Source: Balneolaceae bacterium
GTDB lineage: Bacteria; Bacteroidota; Rhodothermia; Balneolales; Balneolaceae
Reading direction: 5' to 3'
NCBI GenBank assembly: GCA_007123785.1
Contig: SLGL01000091.1
Span: 1 to 8,121 of the forward strand
Length of the DNA: 8,121 nucleotides
Made by a program: the position numbers and the translations under genes. Within the stretch, counting starts at the first letter, position 1. Each line of letters starts with the position of its first letter. This document shows, piece after piece, positions 1 through 6,073 of this stretch. The notes below the pieces were generated by a model. That model was not told the origin of the DNA. It saw only the letters and a list, made by a program, of their open reading frames with translations, and did not search any database.

Positions 1-905
1 CCACTGCTTTTTACCAGAACGGTGTCCTGATCTTTGCCAAAGTCGGTGGTTTTAAACCAGACGGCTCCGTCTTTATCATAGGCCATTCCCTTTTCACGAA
101 ATGTTTCAATCACCTGCTGGATCGATCCGTCTTCGTAGAGTGAATGTTCATTGAAAAAGGAATCCATCTCGATATTCATCCTTTTGAGGGTTGTTTGAAT
201 CTCCTCAAAAATGGCCGATTCCGCTTTTTCCTTAAATACTGTTTCATCGGCCTCATTCAGCAATTTAGCGCCATGTTCATCTACAAGCTCTTTGGCGATT
301 TCGGTAATGTAGCCTCCCTCGTAGCCTCCCTCGGGGAATTCCGATTCAACGCCAAGCTGTTCTTTATAGCGAGCCTGAACACTTTGGCCGAGCATTCTCA
401 TTTGTCGACCGGCGTTGTTGAAGTAGTACTCTCGCTGCACATCGGCACCGGTCCATTCGAGCAGGCGGGCCACCGTATCACCCAAAACGGCATTCCTGCC
501 ATGACCGACGGTAAGCGGTCCGGTGGGGTTGGCACTGACAAATTCGACCAGACATCTTTTGCCTATGTTGTCATCAGTGCGCCCAAAGCTTTCACTCTTT
601 TCCAGAATCGCTTCAAGTTCATTGTACAGGTAATCTCCGGCAAACCGAAAGTTAATAAATCCGGGGCCAGCCACTTCTGCAGCAGTGATTTTGTCTTTGT
701 CAAATTGAAGATTCTCAACAATCTGTTCTGCAATTTTTCGCGGATTGTTTCTGAGCGTTTTGGCAAGCAGCATCGCCACGTTGGTCGCGGCATCACCGTG
801 GGAAGGGTCTCTTGGTGTTTCAATTTTGATTTGCGGGATCTGATCTTTCTCCACCCCGATGTTCAGCAGGGCTTCTGTGATGATATCTTGCAGGTATGTT
901 TCCAT
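1..905 (-). CDS. argS: Arginyl-tRNA synthetase, N-terminal part (3' end beyond window)
   Basis: Class I aminoacyl-tRNA synthetase that charges tRNA-Arg with arginine in the cytoplasm. Reading the minus strand from the ATG at 905-903 gives 301 open codons running off the left edge; full-length ArgS is about 550-590 residues, so the KMSKS loop and anticodon-binding domain are missing only because of the cut. Visible order: the N-terminal additional domain (roughly 1-90, with 'DPSHGDAATNVAMLLAK' at 33-49 and 'AGPGFINFRF' at 79-88), then the Rossmann catalytic domain with 'SANPTGPLTVGHGR' at 124-137. The HIGH signature reads T-V-G-H (132-135), so the first His is Thr. 'YFNNAGRQM' (161-169) and 'PEGGYEGGYI' (191-200) are also typical; the latter is encoded by a 12-bp exact tandem repeat (309-332) but keeps the family's usual length. 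No Shine-Dalgarno or T-box leader is seen upstream. It is transcribed alone as far as visible. Confidence 0.96.
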   Translation of the reverse strand, partial: METYLQDIITEALLNIGVEKDQIPQIKIETPRDPSHGDAATNVAMLLAKTLRNNPRKIAEQIVENLQFDKDKITAAEVAGPGFINFRFAGDYLYNELEAILEKSESFGRTDDNIGKRCLVEFVSANPTGPLTVGHGRNAVLGDTVARLLEWTGADVQREYYFNNAGRQMRMLGQSVQARYKEQLGVESEFPEGGYEGGYITEIAKELVDEHGAKLLNEADETVFKEKAESAIFEEIQTTLKRMNIEMDSFFNEHSLYEDGSIQQVIETFREKGMAYDKDGAVWFKTTDFGKDQDTVLVKSS

Positions 906-994
906 AAAAAAGCGGAAAAGAGAACGTTTCTTTTATTAAACCTGATTTCGATATATAATTGCTGAAAATTATTGAATACGTCATATTGAGCATA

Positions 995-1021
995 ATCCCG
1001 AGAGTGGGTTTCTCCCGGGAT
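995..1021. repeat. Bulged GC-rich hairpin, probable dispersed intergenic repeat
   Basis: ATCCCGAGA (995-1003) and TCTCCCGGGAT (1011-1021) are complementary except for a two-base bulge, with a seven-base loop. The block and its flanks (981-1030, including TCATATTGAGCATAATCCCG and GGGATGAAGTCGA) resemble short dispersed intergenic elements common in Bacteroidota-like genomes. That resemblance is from memory; only one copy is in the window. It could instead be a transcript-end structure for the acylase mRNA, but no U-tract follows on the minus strand. Confidence 0.4.
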
Positions 1022-1237
1022 GAAGTCGAAATATGGGCTTTCGGCTCCGTTTTGATTAAAAAAACAGTGAAAAACTACGCTCAAACTGACGATTTTAAAA
1101 TTCTTTAAATCGAACTCAGGTATTGAGATTTATGTACAGCCTCAAAGATACAGTTTTCCGCGCCTGATTTCCTGCTCAAAGTTTTGGAGGGGGGAGGTGT
1201 TTTACCAATCCAAATAATCTAACTCAGAGGATGCAAC

Positions 1238-1254
1238 CAACCTGAAACAGGTTG
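1238..1254. repeat. Short perfect hairpin (7-bp stem, 3-nt loop)
   Basis: CAACCTG (1238-1244), AAA, CAGGTTG (1248-1254) form a perfect stem-loop about 100 bases past the acylase stop in its direction of transcription. No T run follows on either strand, so it is not a standard intrinsic terminator. It may be an mRNA 3' stabilising structure or chance. Confidence 0.35.
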
Positions 1255-1355
1255 AACTGACATGCACTCACGAAACAGACAATGTAAATCAGAGGAGATA
1301 CAACTATCGAATGGCTGCATATAATCAACAATATTAAAATGTTTGATGCAATTCA

Positions 1356-3644
1356 TCACTCAGGCGTTAAAACCAGCCTGTAAACTGTGCCGGATTCCAC
1401 TGTTTCGGGCGTGTAATGCAGCGGGAAAAACTCTTCATTTCCCCAAAGAGGCAGAAGATTGTCGTAAAACGGGCTTCCGGGCTGCATCGACTGGCCGGGT
1501 GTGCTGGTGACCCGTGAATTGTCAAGATCGGCAAAATCAATGATCTCACGGAAGGTAGCTCCGGTTGCGGCAATGAGTCCGCTTCCTCCTGATCGCTCAA
1601 CGGAAGGCAGGTCGTAGGCACTCACCAGCCAGTCAGGAAACTGACTCTCATGGAGCCGTCCCCATCGCCACTCGCTGATATCTTCCCCAAACTGTGAACG
1701 AAGATCTTCAACCGATGTCGTCAACGCGTCTTTCGATATATCTCTTCGTTCCTCAAGTGGAACATTCTCATCACGTCCATCGCTTCCAATATTTTGCCTC
1801 CAGCCGATGTGTACGGCTGCCAGCCTGCTTTCCTTATGATAGACGGCGTCCCATTCGAGCAGTTCAGTGCGGAAACGTTCCACATCAGGATCTTCTGATG
1901 TCCAGCCACGAAATAACGGCAGTTCATCTTCATGCCAGGGATACACCGCATCGTGCAGCATGCGTTCGTAGTCTTCAACTGTTAAATCGCTCACACCCTC
2001 AAACATCTGTTGCAGTCGATCCCAACGCAAAGATTGGCTTGGGCGGAACATAATGGGCGGGTAGTATCCTTCGGGCTGTATATCGTGGTTAGCAGTACCG
2101 AGCCATCCGCGTTCGGGATTCATTTCCTGGGGAAGTTCTGTGTGGCTGCGAAAGCCTTCCCATTCATAACCCCCTGTACCGGAAACCGGTATGCGTCCGT
2201 ACCAGCCCTCACTTCGGCTGGGTGTCAAAGCTGCTGCCAGCCAGGCAATATTTCCGTCGGCGTCACCACAAACCATATTTTCGGAGGGAGCTTTATACCA
2301 TGCCAGTTCATCAAGAAACTCATAGCAGTTTTCTGTTTCTGCCAAACGAAGTGCGCCAAGATAGCCGCCTGTTCCCGGTTCATTGGCGGTAGATTTCACA
2401 GCATAAGCTACGTGATTAGTGGAGTCAATATAAAAAACCGGGCCATGCCGACTGAATTTATGTTCAACGATCACAGGATCTTCACCCCGCACGGGTATTG
2501 TGTCAGCCACAGTTTCAAGGGGGTACCACTCATCTTGCCAGCGTGCCTCGTTTATATTTTCAGGATTGAGTTCTTCTACAAACACATCAGTCTGATCGGT
2601 TCCGACGATGGTCAGGCCCCAGGCTACGCGGCCGTTGTGGCCGATTGCCACACCCGGAATCGCCGGTTCGGTTGCGCCAATAACGCTGTAACCGGGAGCT
2701 TCAAGATGAACCAGATATCTCAAAGACGGATTGGTAACGCCGCGGTGTGGATCATTTGCAAGGAGTACATGTCCGCTTTCAGTCAGTTCACCGGCTGCTG
2801 CCCAATTGTTGCTGCCGGGAGAGGTTTCACGCGCCCCGGTATTTTCAGTTTCCAGAGCCTCTTCCCACTCCTCATATTTTGACAAAACCGGAGGTTTTGG
2901 GAATCCCTGCCAGAAGTGCCCCAATGCATCAACCACTTCTTCCGAGATCATTGAATAATCCACACCATCGGGAATTTCGAGATCGATCCAGTTGTTGTAG
3001 CGCGGTGTTTCCCGGCGATTCACTTCCTCAAGGCCGTCTTCCGCAATTTCCCGAGCGAGATTCAGTTCACTGCGGGCCGCACCGAGCGGTAATGCTGTTG
3101 CCACCCGGCCGGTGGATGCTTCGGGTGTCCATGTCAGGGGTTCCAGCCCCGTCAGTTTGTATTCCACGGGCAGATTGTGACCAATATGGTCGATGTAGGC
3201 GTTGACACCATCCGCAAATGCTTCAAAAATCATTTTACCGTCCGGATGATAGCTTGTCCACTCTTCCTCCCACGGCCCTCGGAACTGCAGAAGCCTTGCC
3301 AGCTTATCGTGTTCAATGGCTTCGGAGCCCAGGATTTCAGAAAGCCGCCCTTCATTCACACGCCGCCACATATCCATCTGCCAGAGGCGGTCTTGTGCCT
3401 GAACAAATCCCTGAGCAAAAAACAGGTCCCTTTGATTATCCGCATAAATGTGAGGGATGCCCCATTCATCTCTCAGGATCTGAACTTCGGATTCCAGGCC
3501 GGGTATTTCAAAAGAGCCCTCAATATCAGCCAGAGACTGAAGAGCAAGTTCCTCAAAATTTTGAGGTTCCCCGGCACAGGAAACGAGCATGAACATTACG
3601 GTGAGAAGGGTAAGTTGTTGGCACGTTCTTTTTAACATCGGCAA
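1356..3644 (-). CDS. Penicillin amidase family (S45) acylase, lipoprotein
   Basis: Ntn-hydrolase family that cleaves amide bonds of acylated substrates (beta-lactams, N-acyl-homoserine lactones, other N-acyl compounds) after autocatalytic processing into alpha and beta chains. 762 residues, normal for the family. The N-terminus has a lipoprotein signal: basic start, hydrophobic residues 11-22, lipobox L-V-S-C with Cys23 as acylation site, so the enzyme is likely exported and membrane-tethered. The alpha chain shows 'DEWGIPHIYAD' (59-69) and 'AQDRLWQMDMWRR' (83-95). The beta chain begins at Ser278 in 'PGSNNWAAAG' (276-285), the nucleophile. 'ANDPH' puts His300 at beta-23, and Asn519 in 'GTANHD' is at beta-242, the place of the catalytic Asn. 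The C-terminus has the usual 'GQSMQPGSPFYD' block (717-728). His at beta-23 occurs in cephalosporin/AHL acylases, whereas E. coli penicillin G acylase has Gln. Substrate cannot be told from sequence. No frame damage; monocistronic by spacing. Confidence 0.95.
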   Translation of the reverse strand: MPMLKRTCQQLTLLTVMFMLVSCAGEPQNFEELALQSLADIEGSFEIPGLESEVQILRDEWGIPHIYADNQRDLFFAQGFVQAQDRLWQMDMWRRVNEGRLSEILGSEAIEHDKLARLLQFRGPWEEEWTSYHPDGKMIFEAFADGVNAYIDHIGHNLPVEYKLTGLEPLTWTPEASTGRVATALPLGAARSELNLAREIAEDGLEEVNRRETPRYNNWIDLEIPDGVDYSMISEEVVDALGHFWQGFPKPPVLSKYEEWEEALETENTGARETSPGSNNWAAAGELTESGHVLLANDPHRGVTNPSLRYLVHLEAPGYSVIGATEPAIPGVAIGHNGRVAWGLTIVGTDQTDVFVEELNPENINEARWQDEWYPLETVADTIPVRGEDPVIVEHKFSRHGPVFYIDSTNHVAYAVKSTANEPGTGGYLGALRLAETENCYEFLDELAWYKAPSENMVCGDADGNIAWLAAALTPSRSEGWYGRIPVSGTGGYEWEGFRSHTELPQEMNPERGWLGTANHDIQPEGYYPPIMFRPSQSLRWDRLQQMFEGVSDLTVEDYERMLHDAVYPWHEDELPLFRGWTSEDPDVERFRTELLEWDAVYHKESRLAAVHIGWRQNIGSDGRDENVPLEERRDISKDALTTSVEDLRSQFGEDISEWRWGRLHESQFPDWLVSAYDLPSVERSGGSGLIAATGATFREIIDFADLDNSRVTSTPGQSMQPGSPFYDNLLPLWGNEEFFPLHYTPETVESGTVYRLVLTPE

Positions 3645-3682
3645 GAGTTTGGTTTGGGAACTGTTAGAGCAATGGCTGGTAA

Positions 3683-3712
3683 AGTATATTTCAATTCGGC
3701 CAATACTGCAAA
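3683..3712 (-). promoter_or_regulatory. Possible promoter for the acylase gene
   Basis: On the minus strand, TTTGCA (3712-3707) and TATACT (3688-3683) are separated by 18 bases and lie about 40 bases ahead of the acylase ATG at 3644. They resemble sigma-70-type -35 and -10 boxes, the -10 being the better match. A Bacteroides-type TAnnTTTG box is not present here. Pattern match only; AT-rich spacers give such hits by chance. Confidence 0.3.
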
Positions 3713-4067
3713 TTGCACTTTAAATGCCATTGAGACCAACTTTAAGATCTTTCGAAAGTTAAGTTATGGTATGTAAGATCAACGGGTATAAATATTCCGG
3801 GGGTAACTCTCACTTTAAGATGTGATACCTATTCACGGGAAGTTTACAACCCATTCACATGATTCCCGGTAAAAAAGTGTGTTCGTATCTGCCAGTTGAA
3901 CAGAGTAATCAAAATGAGCATGACGAATTCATAATTATGAGATCATAAAAAATGACTATTCCAGACCGATATTAAAACTAACCCGGATATCTTCACCAAT
4001 ATTTTTTTTCCTAAGCCGTCTGGTAATTAAAAAACAGGAGTTTAAACATCATCGGCCTTGAAATTTT

Positions 4068-4178
4068 CCATTGCCCGACAGCACCCGCCGCCCATTGATT
4101 CACCGTCCTGTCTTCCGAAGCTTTAGCGTAGGGAGGCTTGATCTTTTGGTTCGTTCCGAAGCCTCGGGATGAACAACC
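4068..4178. repeat. GC-rich repeat-like intergenic block
   Basis: A GC-rich island in AT-rich surroundings. It carries two direct copies of TTCCGAAGC (4113-4121 and 4154-4162), an AAGCTT-centred hairpin-like stretch (CGAAGCTTTAGCG) and the motif GCCTCGGGATGAACAA, which recalls the CGGGATGA part of the element near 1016-1022. Sequences of this style (CTACGCTAAAGCTTCGG on the minus strand) occur as dispersed repeats in Bacteroidota-like genomes, in my recollection. A 17-codon minus-strand frame ending at about 4044 is open but resembles nothing I recognise as a gene. Confidence 0.4.
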
Positions 4179-4246
4179 AATCTCCATAACACCTTAAAAC
4201 GTTGTGCTACATTAAATTTAATTTAAATATCTGTATTAAATGGGTA

Positions 4247-4315
4247 ATGTCAGCCCATCAGGGTGGTGTCATCAGCCCGCTACTGGCAACTTCTGTATGT
4301 ACCTTGCATGAACAG
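4247..4315 (+). pseudogene. Fragment of group II intron reverse transcriptase/maturase
   Basis: The translation 'SAHQGGVISPLLA' matches the conserved RT block usually read 'GTPQGGVISPLLAN' just before the YADD catalytic motif. The following 'TSVCTLHEQ' looks like a slightly frame-slipped 'NIYVLHEL', with a few inserted bases. Changes at the first three positions (G-T-P to S-A-H) and loss of the YADD box, the rest of the fingers/palm, the maturase (X) domain and any endonuclease show decay. After about 4315 the reading has no recognisable RT similarity, implying an internal deletion that joins the palm fragment to the domain IV tail. Confidence 0.75.
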
Positions 4316-4486
4316 AAAGGCGAAAGTCTCCGTAGTGGAGAACATAAAAAGCTGACCCTGTATAAATGCAAAGGGACGATACAGGAAATAGCCGTTAAAT
4401 GGTTAAAGAGTGTCTACAAATCCAATCAAAAATTGTTTGCGTATTGGATCCTGTTTCACTCATATATTATTGTTATTCAACGACAA

Positions 4487-4520
4487 GAGCTGTATGATGG
4501 GAGACTGTCACGTACGGTTC
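4487..4520 (+). ncRNA. Group II intron domain V
   Basis: Exactly 34 bases with the canonical fold. Ten pairs join 4487-4496 to 4511-4520 (with G-U at 4489/4518, 4491/4516 and 4495/4512). A two-base bulge C-A (4509-4510) follows. Four upper pairs join 4497-4500 to 4505-4508, closed by a GAGA tetraloop of the GNRA class (4501-4504). The catalytic triad AGC is present at 4488-4490. This is the RNA active site of group II introns and is the strongest evidence for the element. Confidence 0.9.
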
Positions 4521-4523
4521 TGT

Positions 4524-4560
4524 GAGAGCCTTGGGGTGAAATTCCCCTTTGCTACTCGAC
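4524..4560 (+). ncRNA. Group II intron domain VI with bulged branch-point A and 3' splice site
   Basis: GAG (4524-4526) pairs with CTC (4555-4557) and AGC (4527-4529) with GCT (4551-4553), leaving A4554 bulged between them as the branch point. A distal GGGG/CCCC stem (4533-4536 with 4544-4547) closes the domain. A4554 is seven bases from the AC dinucleotide end at 4560, the spacing expected for the lariat branch adenosine. The 3' exon would begin at T4561. Confidence 0.85.
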
Positions 4561-4631
4561 TAATAATGAATAAAAAGGAATAATTAGTAAAAAGTCAGAA
4601 TTGAAATGCAGAAAAGCGGATTGAATAACAA

Positions 4632-5762
4632 CTACTGCACACTGCGTACCTCTAACTCATCATCCAGCTCTACCACGGCCAACCCAATATCTGCCTCCAA
4701 TTCCTCTTCTGGATGAACATATCGCAGATCCCGGATAAACACTTTCCAGCCATCATCTAACTGTTGCACCTCATAATACGGAAAACGGATCCAGTTTCGC
4801 AGACCTCGGACATCGGATGAGTTCAGTGCCGCTTCTATAATATCATCCGGTTCCACGATGGGAATCGGCTCACCGATGGTTTCAAAACTACCGGGGCGCA
4901 TCCAGTTTATTCTGAACCGGTAATAATGATTCTCTGAAGCTGCAATACCGGTTCGGAGCAGAAGACGAGCCGGGAGCGGATTTGCCATCACCTGTTTTAT
5001 TTCTATCTCCTTTTCACTAAACTGGGCGCGGGCATATAAGGCGGTTAGTTTCGACCCGGTGATCATGAATGCTATGTAGAGCAAGAGGAGTGCCAGAAGT
5101 GTGAATGTAATAGGCTGTGTGGCTCCGTGATGCCGGCCCGACCAACGGACAATGACAATCGCAATAAGGCCTGTCAGCCAAATTACTTTCAAAAACAGCG
5201 GAACAACATCTGCGGTAGTAACCAGTGCTGTGGCTGCTGTGCCAAGTACGATCCATCCGCTGATGCCAATCCATGAATTTGATCTCGCAAGTACCACACC
5301 TGCACCGGCAAGCAGCCAGAACCACGGATCAACGATAAAGAGGGTATCACCGTAGAACCAGGTGTCATTGAACGGCATAAGTAGGCGGATACCATAGGTG
5401 TTCAGCCAGTCCAGCAGTGGGTGGCTCCAAACCCCGAGAAATGCGATACCAAGCAGCATTAAGGGCCTCATTGGCGGATCCTGGCGCGTGCGATTCCGTC
5501 GCTGCATTCGTTTCTGAATCAAACGGTCAACGCCAATCATTATGCCAGTCAACAGAAAGGGCCAGATCATCAGTGCCAGAATACCGTGAGTCCATCCTCT
5601 GCGAAACCACAGTGCATAATCGGAACTGATCAGCAAGGCTAAGCCATCGACATCAGGAATATTCGCACCAATAATCAAGGTGGCTGTTGCCAGAGCCGTT
5701 TTTCGCTTCAGGCCGGCTTCTGCCATTGTAGCACCAAAAAGTGTGTGTGCAAGAGGATCCAT
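4632..5762 (-). CDS. Membrane-bound metal-dependent hydrolase, YdjM/DUF457 family
   Basis: 376 residues. The N-terminal half fits the YdjM/DUF457 family of inner-membrane predicted metal-dependent hydrolases. Conserved polar residues appear in the expected order: His6 in 'MDPLAHTLFGA', 'GANIPDVDG' (32-40, with Asn34, Asp37, Asp39), His59 in 'RGWTHG', 'SHPLLDWLNTYG' (113-124, with His114 and Asp118), and 'YGDTLFIVDPWFW' (137-149). Hydrophobic spans near 24-46, 60-78, 100-118, 141-159, 165-183, 190-206 and 217-236 suggest six or seven membrane helices. Residues 237-376 form a hydrophilic C-terminal domain rich in acidic residues, beyond the core of short family members. The reaction and substrate are not known for most of the family; phospholipid-related activity is sometimes suggested but not shown here. 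ATG at 5762 is chosen because the conserved 'DPLAHTLFGA' follows directly. Single gene, divergent from the phosphatase gene. Confidence 0.9.
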   Translation of the reverse strand: MDPLAHTLFGATMAEAGLKRKTALATATLIIGANIPDVDGLALLISSDYALWFRRGWTHGILALMIWPFLLTGIMIGVDRLIQKRMQRRNRTRQDPPMRPLMLLGIAFLGVWSHPLLDWLNTYGIRLLMPFNDTWFYGDTLFIVDPWFWLLAGAGVVLARSNSWIGISGWIVLGTAATALVTTADVVPLFLKVIWLTGLIAIVIVRWSGRHHGATQPITFTLLALLLLYIAFMITGSKLTALYARAQFSEKEIEIKQVMANPLPARLLLRTGIAASENHYYRFRINWMRPGSFETIGEPIPIVEPDDIIEAALNSSDVRGLRNWIRFPYYEVQQLDDGWKVFIRDLRYVHPEEELEADIGLAVVELDDELEVRSVQ

Positions 5763-6073
5763 GAATTCGGTAATTAACTATGTTTAATGTTTGATGAACA
5801 GGAAAAAACAGAGTGGCCTCTATAAACCTGTAGATTTTAAAAAAAGGACAGATCAATGATAGTAATACAACAGGATTTAAAAAAAAGTTTGAACTGACTC
5901 AGTCCATGATTCTGTAAATTTACAGGCGGAATTAGCAAAATCTTCAGCTTTAAACGATTATCTGTGATACCTGTGGTGATTTTAGTAAGTTCGTGGATTG
6001 ATAAAACATTAAAGGTGACTCAAGCCCACTATTCGAAACATTCCAGTCTTGATTCACCAACCACAAACGGCGC
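5763..6073. other. Divergent intergenic region with promoters for both neighbours
   Basis: 311 bases between two divergent genes, so it must contain both promoters. It is AT-rich and has no coding capacity of note. A TTTGAAC at 5888-5894 followed by AT-rich TAAATTTA (5915-5922) could serve the phosphatase, but the spacing of 23 bases is long for a Bacteroides-type pair. I cannot place either transcription start with confidence. The perfect palindrome at 5912-5925 lies here. Confidence 0.5.
5912..5925. promoter_or_regulatory. Perfect 14-bp palindrome, possible operator
   Basis: CTGTAAATTTACAG is fully self-complementary and sits about 150 bases from each start codon in the divergent spacer, overlapping a possible promoter of the phosphatase gene. 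Its form is typical of a homodimeric regulator site. It resembles an E. coli-type LexA box (CTGT-N8-ACAG) but has six central bases instead of eight, so LexA binding is not supported. The regulator is unknown. Confidence 0.35.

Larger units (their letters stand above)
906..1355. other. Intergenic region between argS and the acylase gene
   Basis: This stretch of 450 bases lies downstream of the acylase stop and upstream of argS, both on the minus strand, so it should hold the acylase 3' end and the argS promoter. I see no credible gene: the open frames lack family resemblance and their starts are unsupported. It contains the bulged hairpin at 995-1021, an AT-rich imperfect inverted repeat (CGATTT at 1090-1095 with AAATCG at 1107-1112) and the small hairpin at 1238-1254. 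The AT-rich run at 950-960 could carry an argS -10-like element, but no matching -35 or Bacteroides-type TTTG/TAnnTTTG pair stands out. No hairpin is followed by a T run in the minus direction, so no intrinsic terminator for the acylase gene can be named. Confidence 0.6.
3645..4240. other. Long intergenic region upstream of the acylase gene
   Basis: About 600 bases without a supportable gene. The part nearest the acylase start holds a sigma-70-like promoter candidate (3683-3712) and a palindrome CTTTCGAAAG (3749-3758) inside a larger imperfect AT-rich inverted repeat (about 3738-3765), which could be an operator. Farther out are a perfect 12-bp palindrome TCATAATTATGA (3929-3940), a weak inverted repeat (CGGGAA near 3837 and TTCCCG near 3863), and the GC-rich repeat-like block at about 4068-4178. 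Base composition changes abruptly from AT-rich to GC-rich at about 4050, which suggests a patchwork of old insertions. Confidence 0.5.
4245..4560 (+). mobile_element. Group II intron relic (3' end: RT scrap, domains V and VI)
   Basis: The 3' portion of a bacterial group II intron, a self-splicing retroelement that encodes a reverse transcriptase/maturase in domain IV. The right boundary is clear: domain V (4487-4520) and domain VI (4524-4557) are followed by the AC of the 3' splice site at 4559-4560. The left boundary is uncertain; recognisable RT sequence starts near 4247. Domains I-III and most of the RT gene are absent, so the element cannot be autonomous. The frame from 4202 to 4525 stays open by chance and runs through domain V into the start of domain VI, which a real intron protein would not do. 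Its 3' end lies 71 bases beyond the stop of the hydrolase gene on the opposite strand, so it inserted in a spacer without breaking a visible gene. Confidence 0.85.

Noticed and set aside
309..332. 12-bp tandem duplication in argS as a recent mutation
   Set aside because: The encoded E-G-G-Y-E-G-G-Y has the same length as the usual family pattern P-E-x-G-Y-x-G-x-Y-I, so no extra residues were added.
144..965. Long plus-strand open frame (273 codons)
   Set aside because: Antisense to argS, which has clear ArgS motifs on the minus strand over the same bases; the plus-strand product resembles nothing.
863..1084. 73-codon minus-strand open frame between argS and the acylase gene
   Set aside because: It overlaps the argS start and reads through the repeat-like hairpin; no family resemblance.
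1238..1254. Rho-independent terminator of the acylase gene
   Set aside because: The hairpin is not followed by a T run on the minus strand, where GGTTGCATCC follows.
2010..2882. 290-codon plus-strand open frame
   Set aside because: Shadow of the penicillin acylase gene; rich in Cys, Ser and Phe with no domain and lying entirely inside conserved acylase sequence.
4203..4209. GTGCTAC as the 5' end of the group II intron (GTGYG-like)
   Set aside because: It lacks the usual GTGCG form, and there is no domain I sequence after it; the RT fragment follows within 50 bases.
4202..4525. 107-codon plus-strand frame as a real protein gene
   Set aside because: Only about 23 residues resemble reverse transcriptase; the rest runs through intron domain V, so it is a chance open frame in a decayed element.
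5912..5925. LexA SOS box
   Set aside because: The CTGT and ACAG half-sites are six bases apart, not eight, and LexA sites outside Proteobacteria differ.
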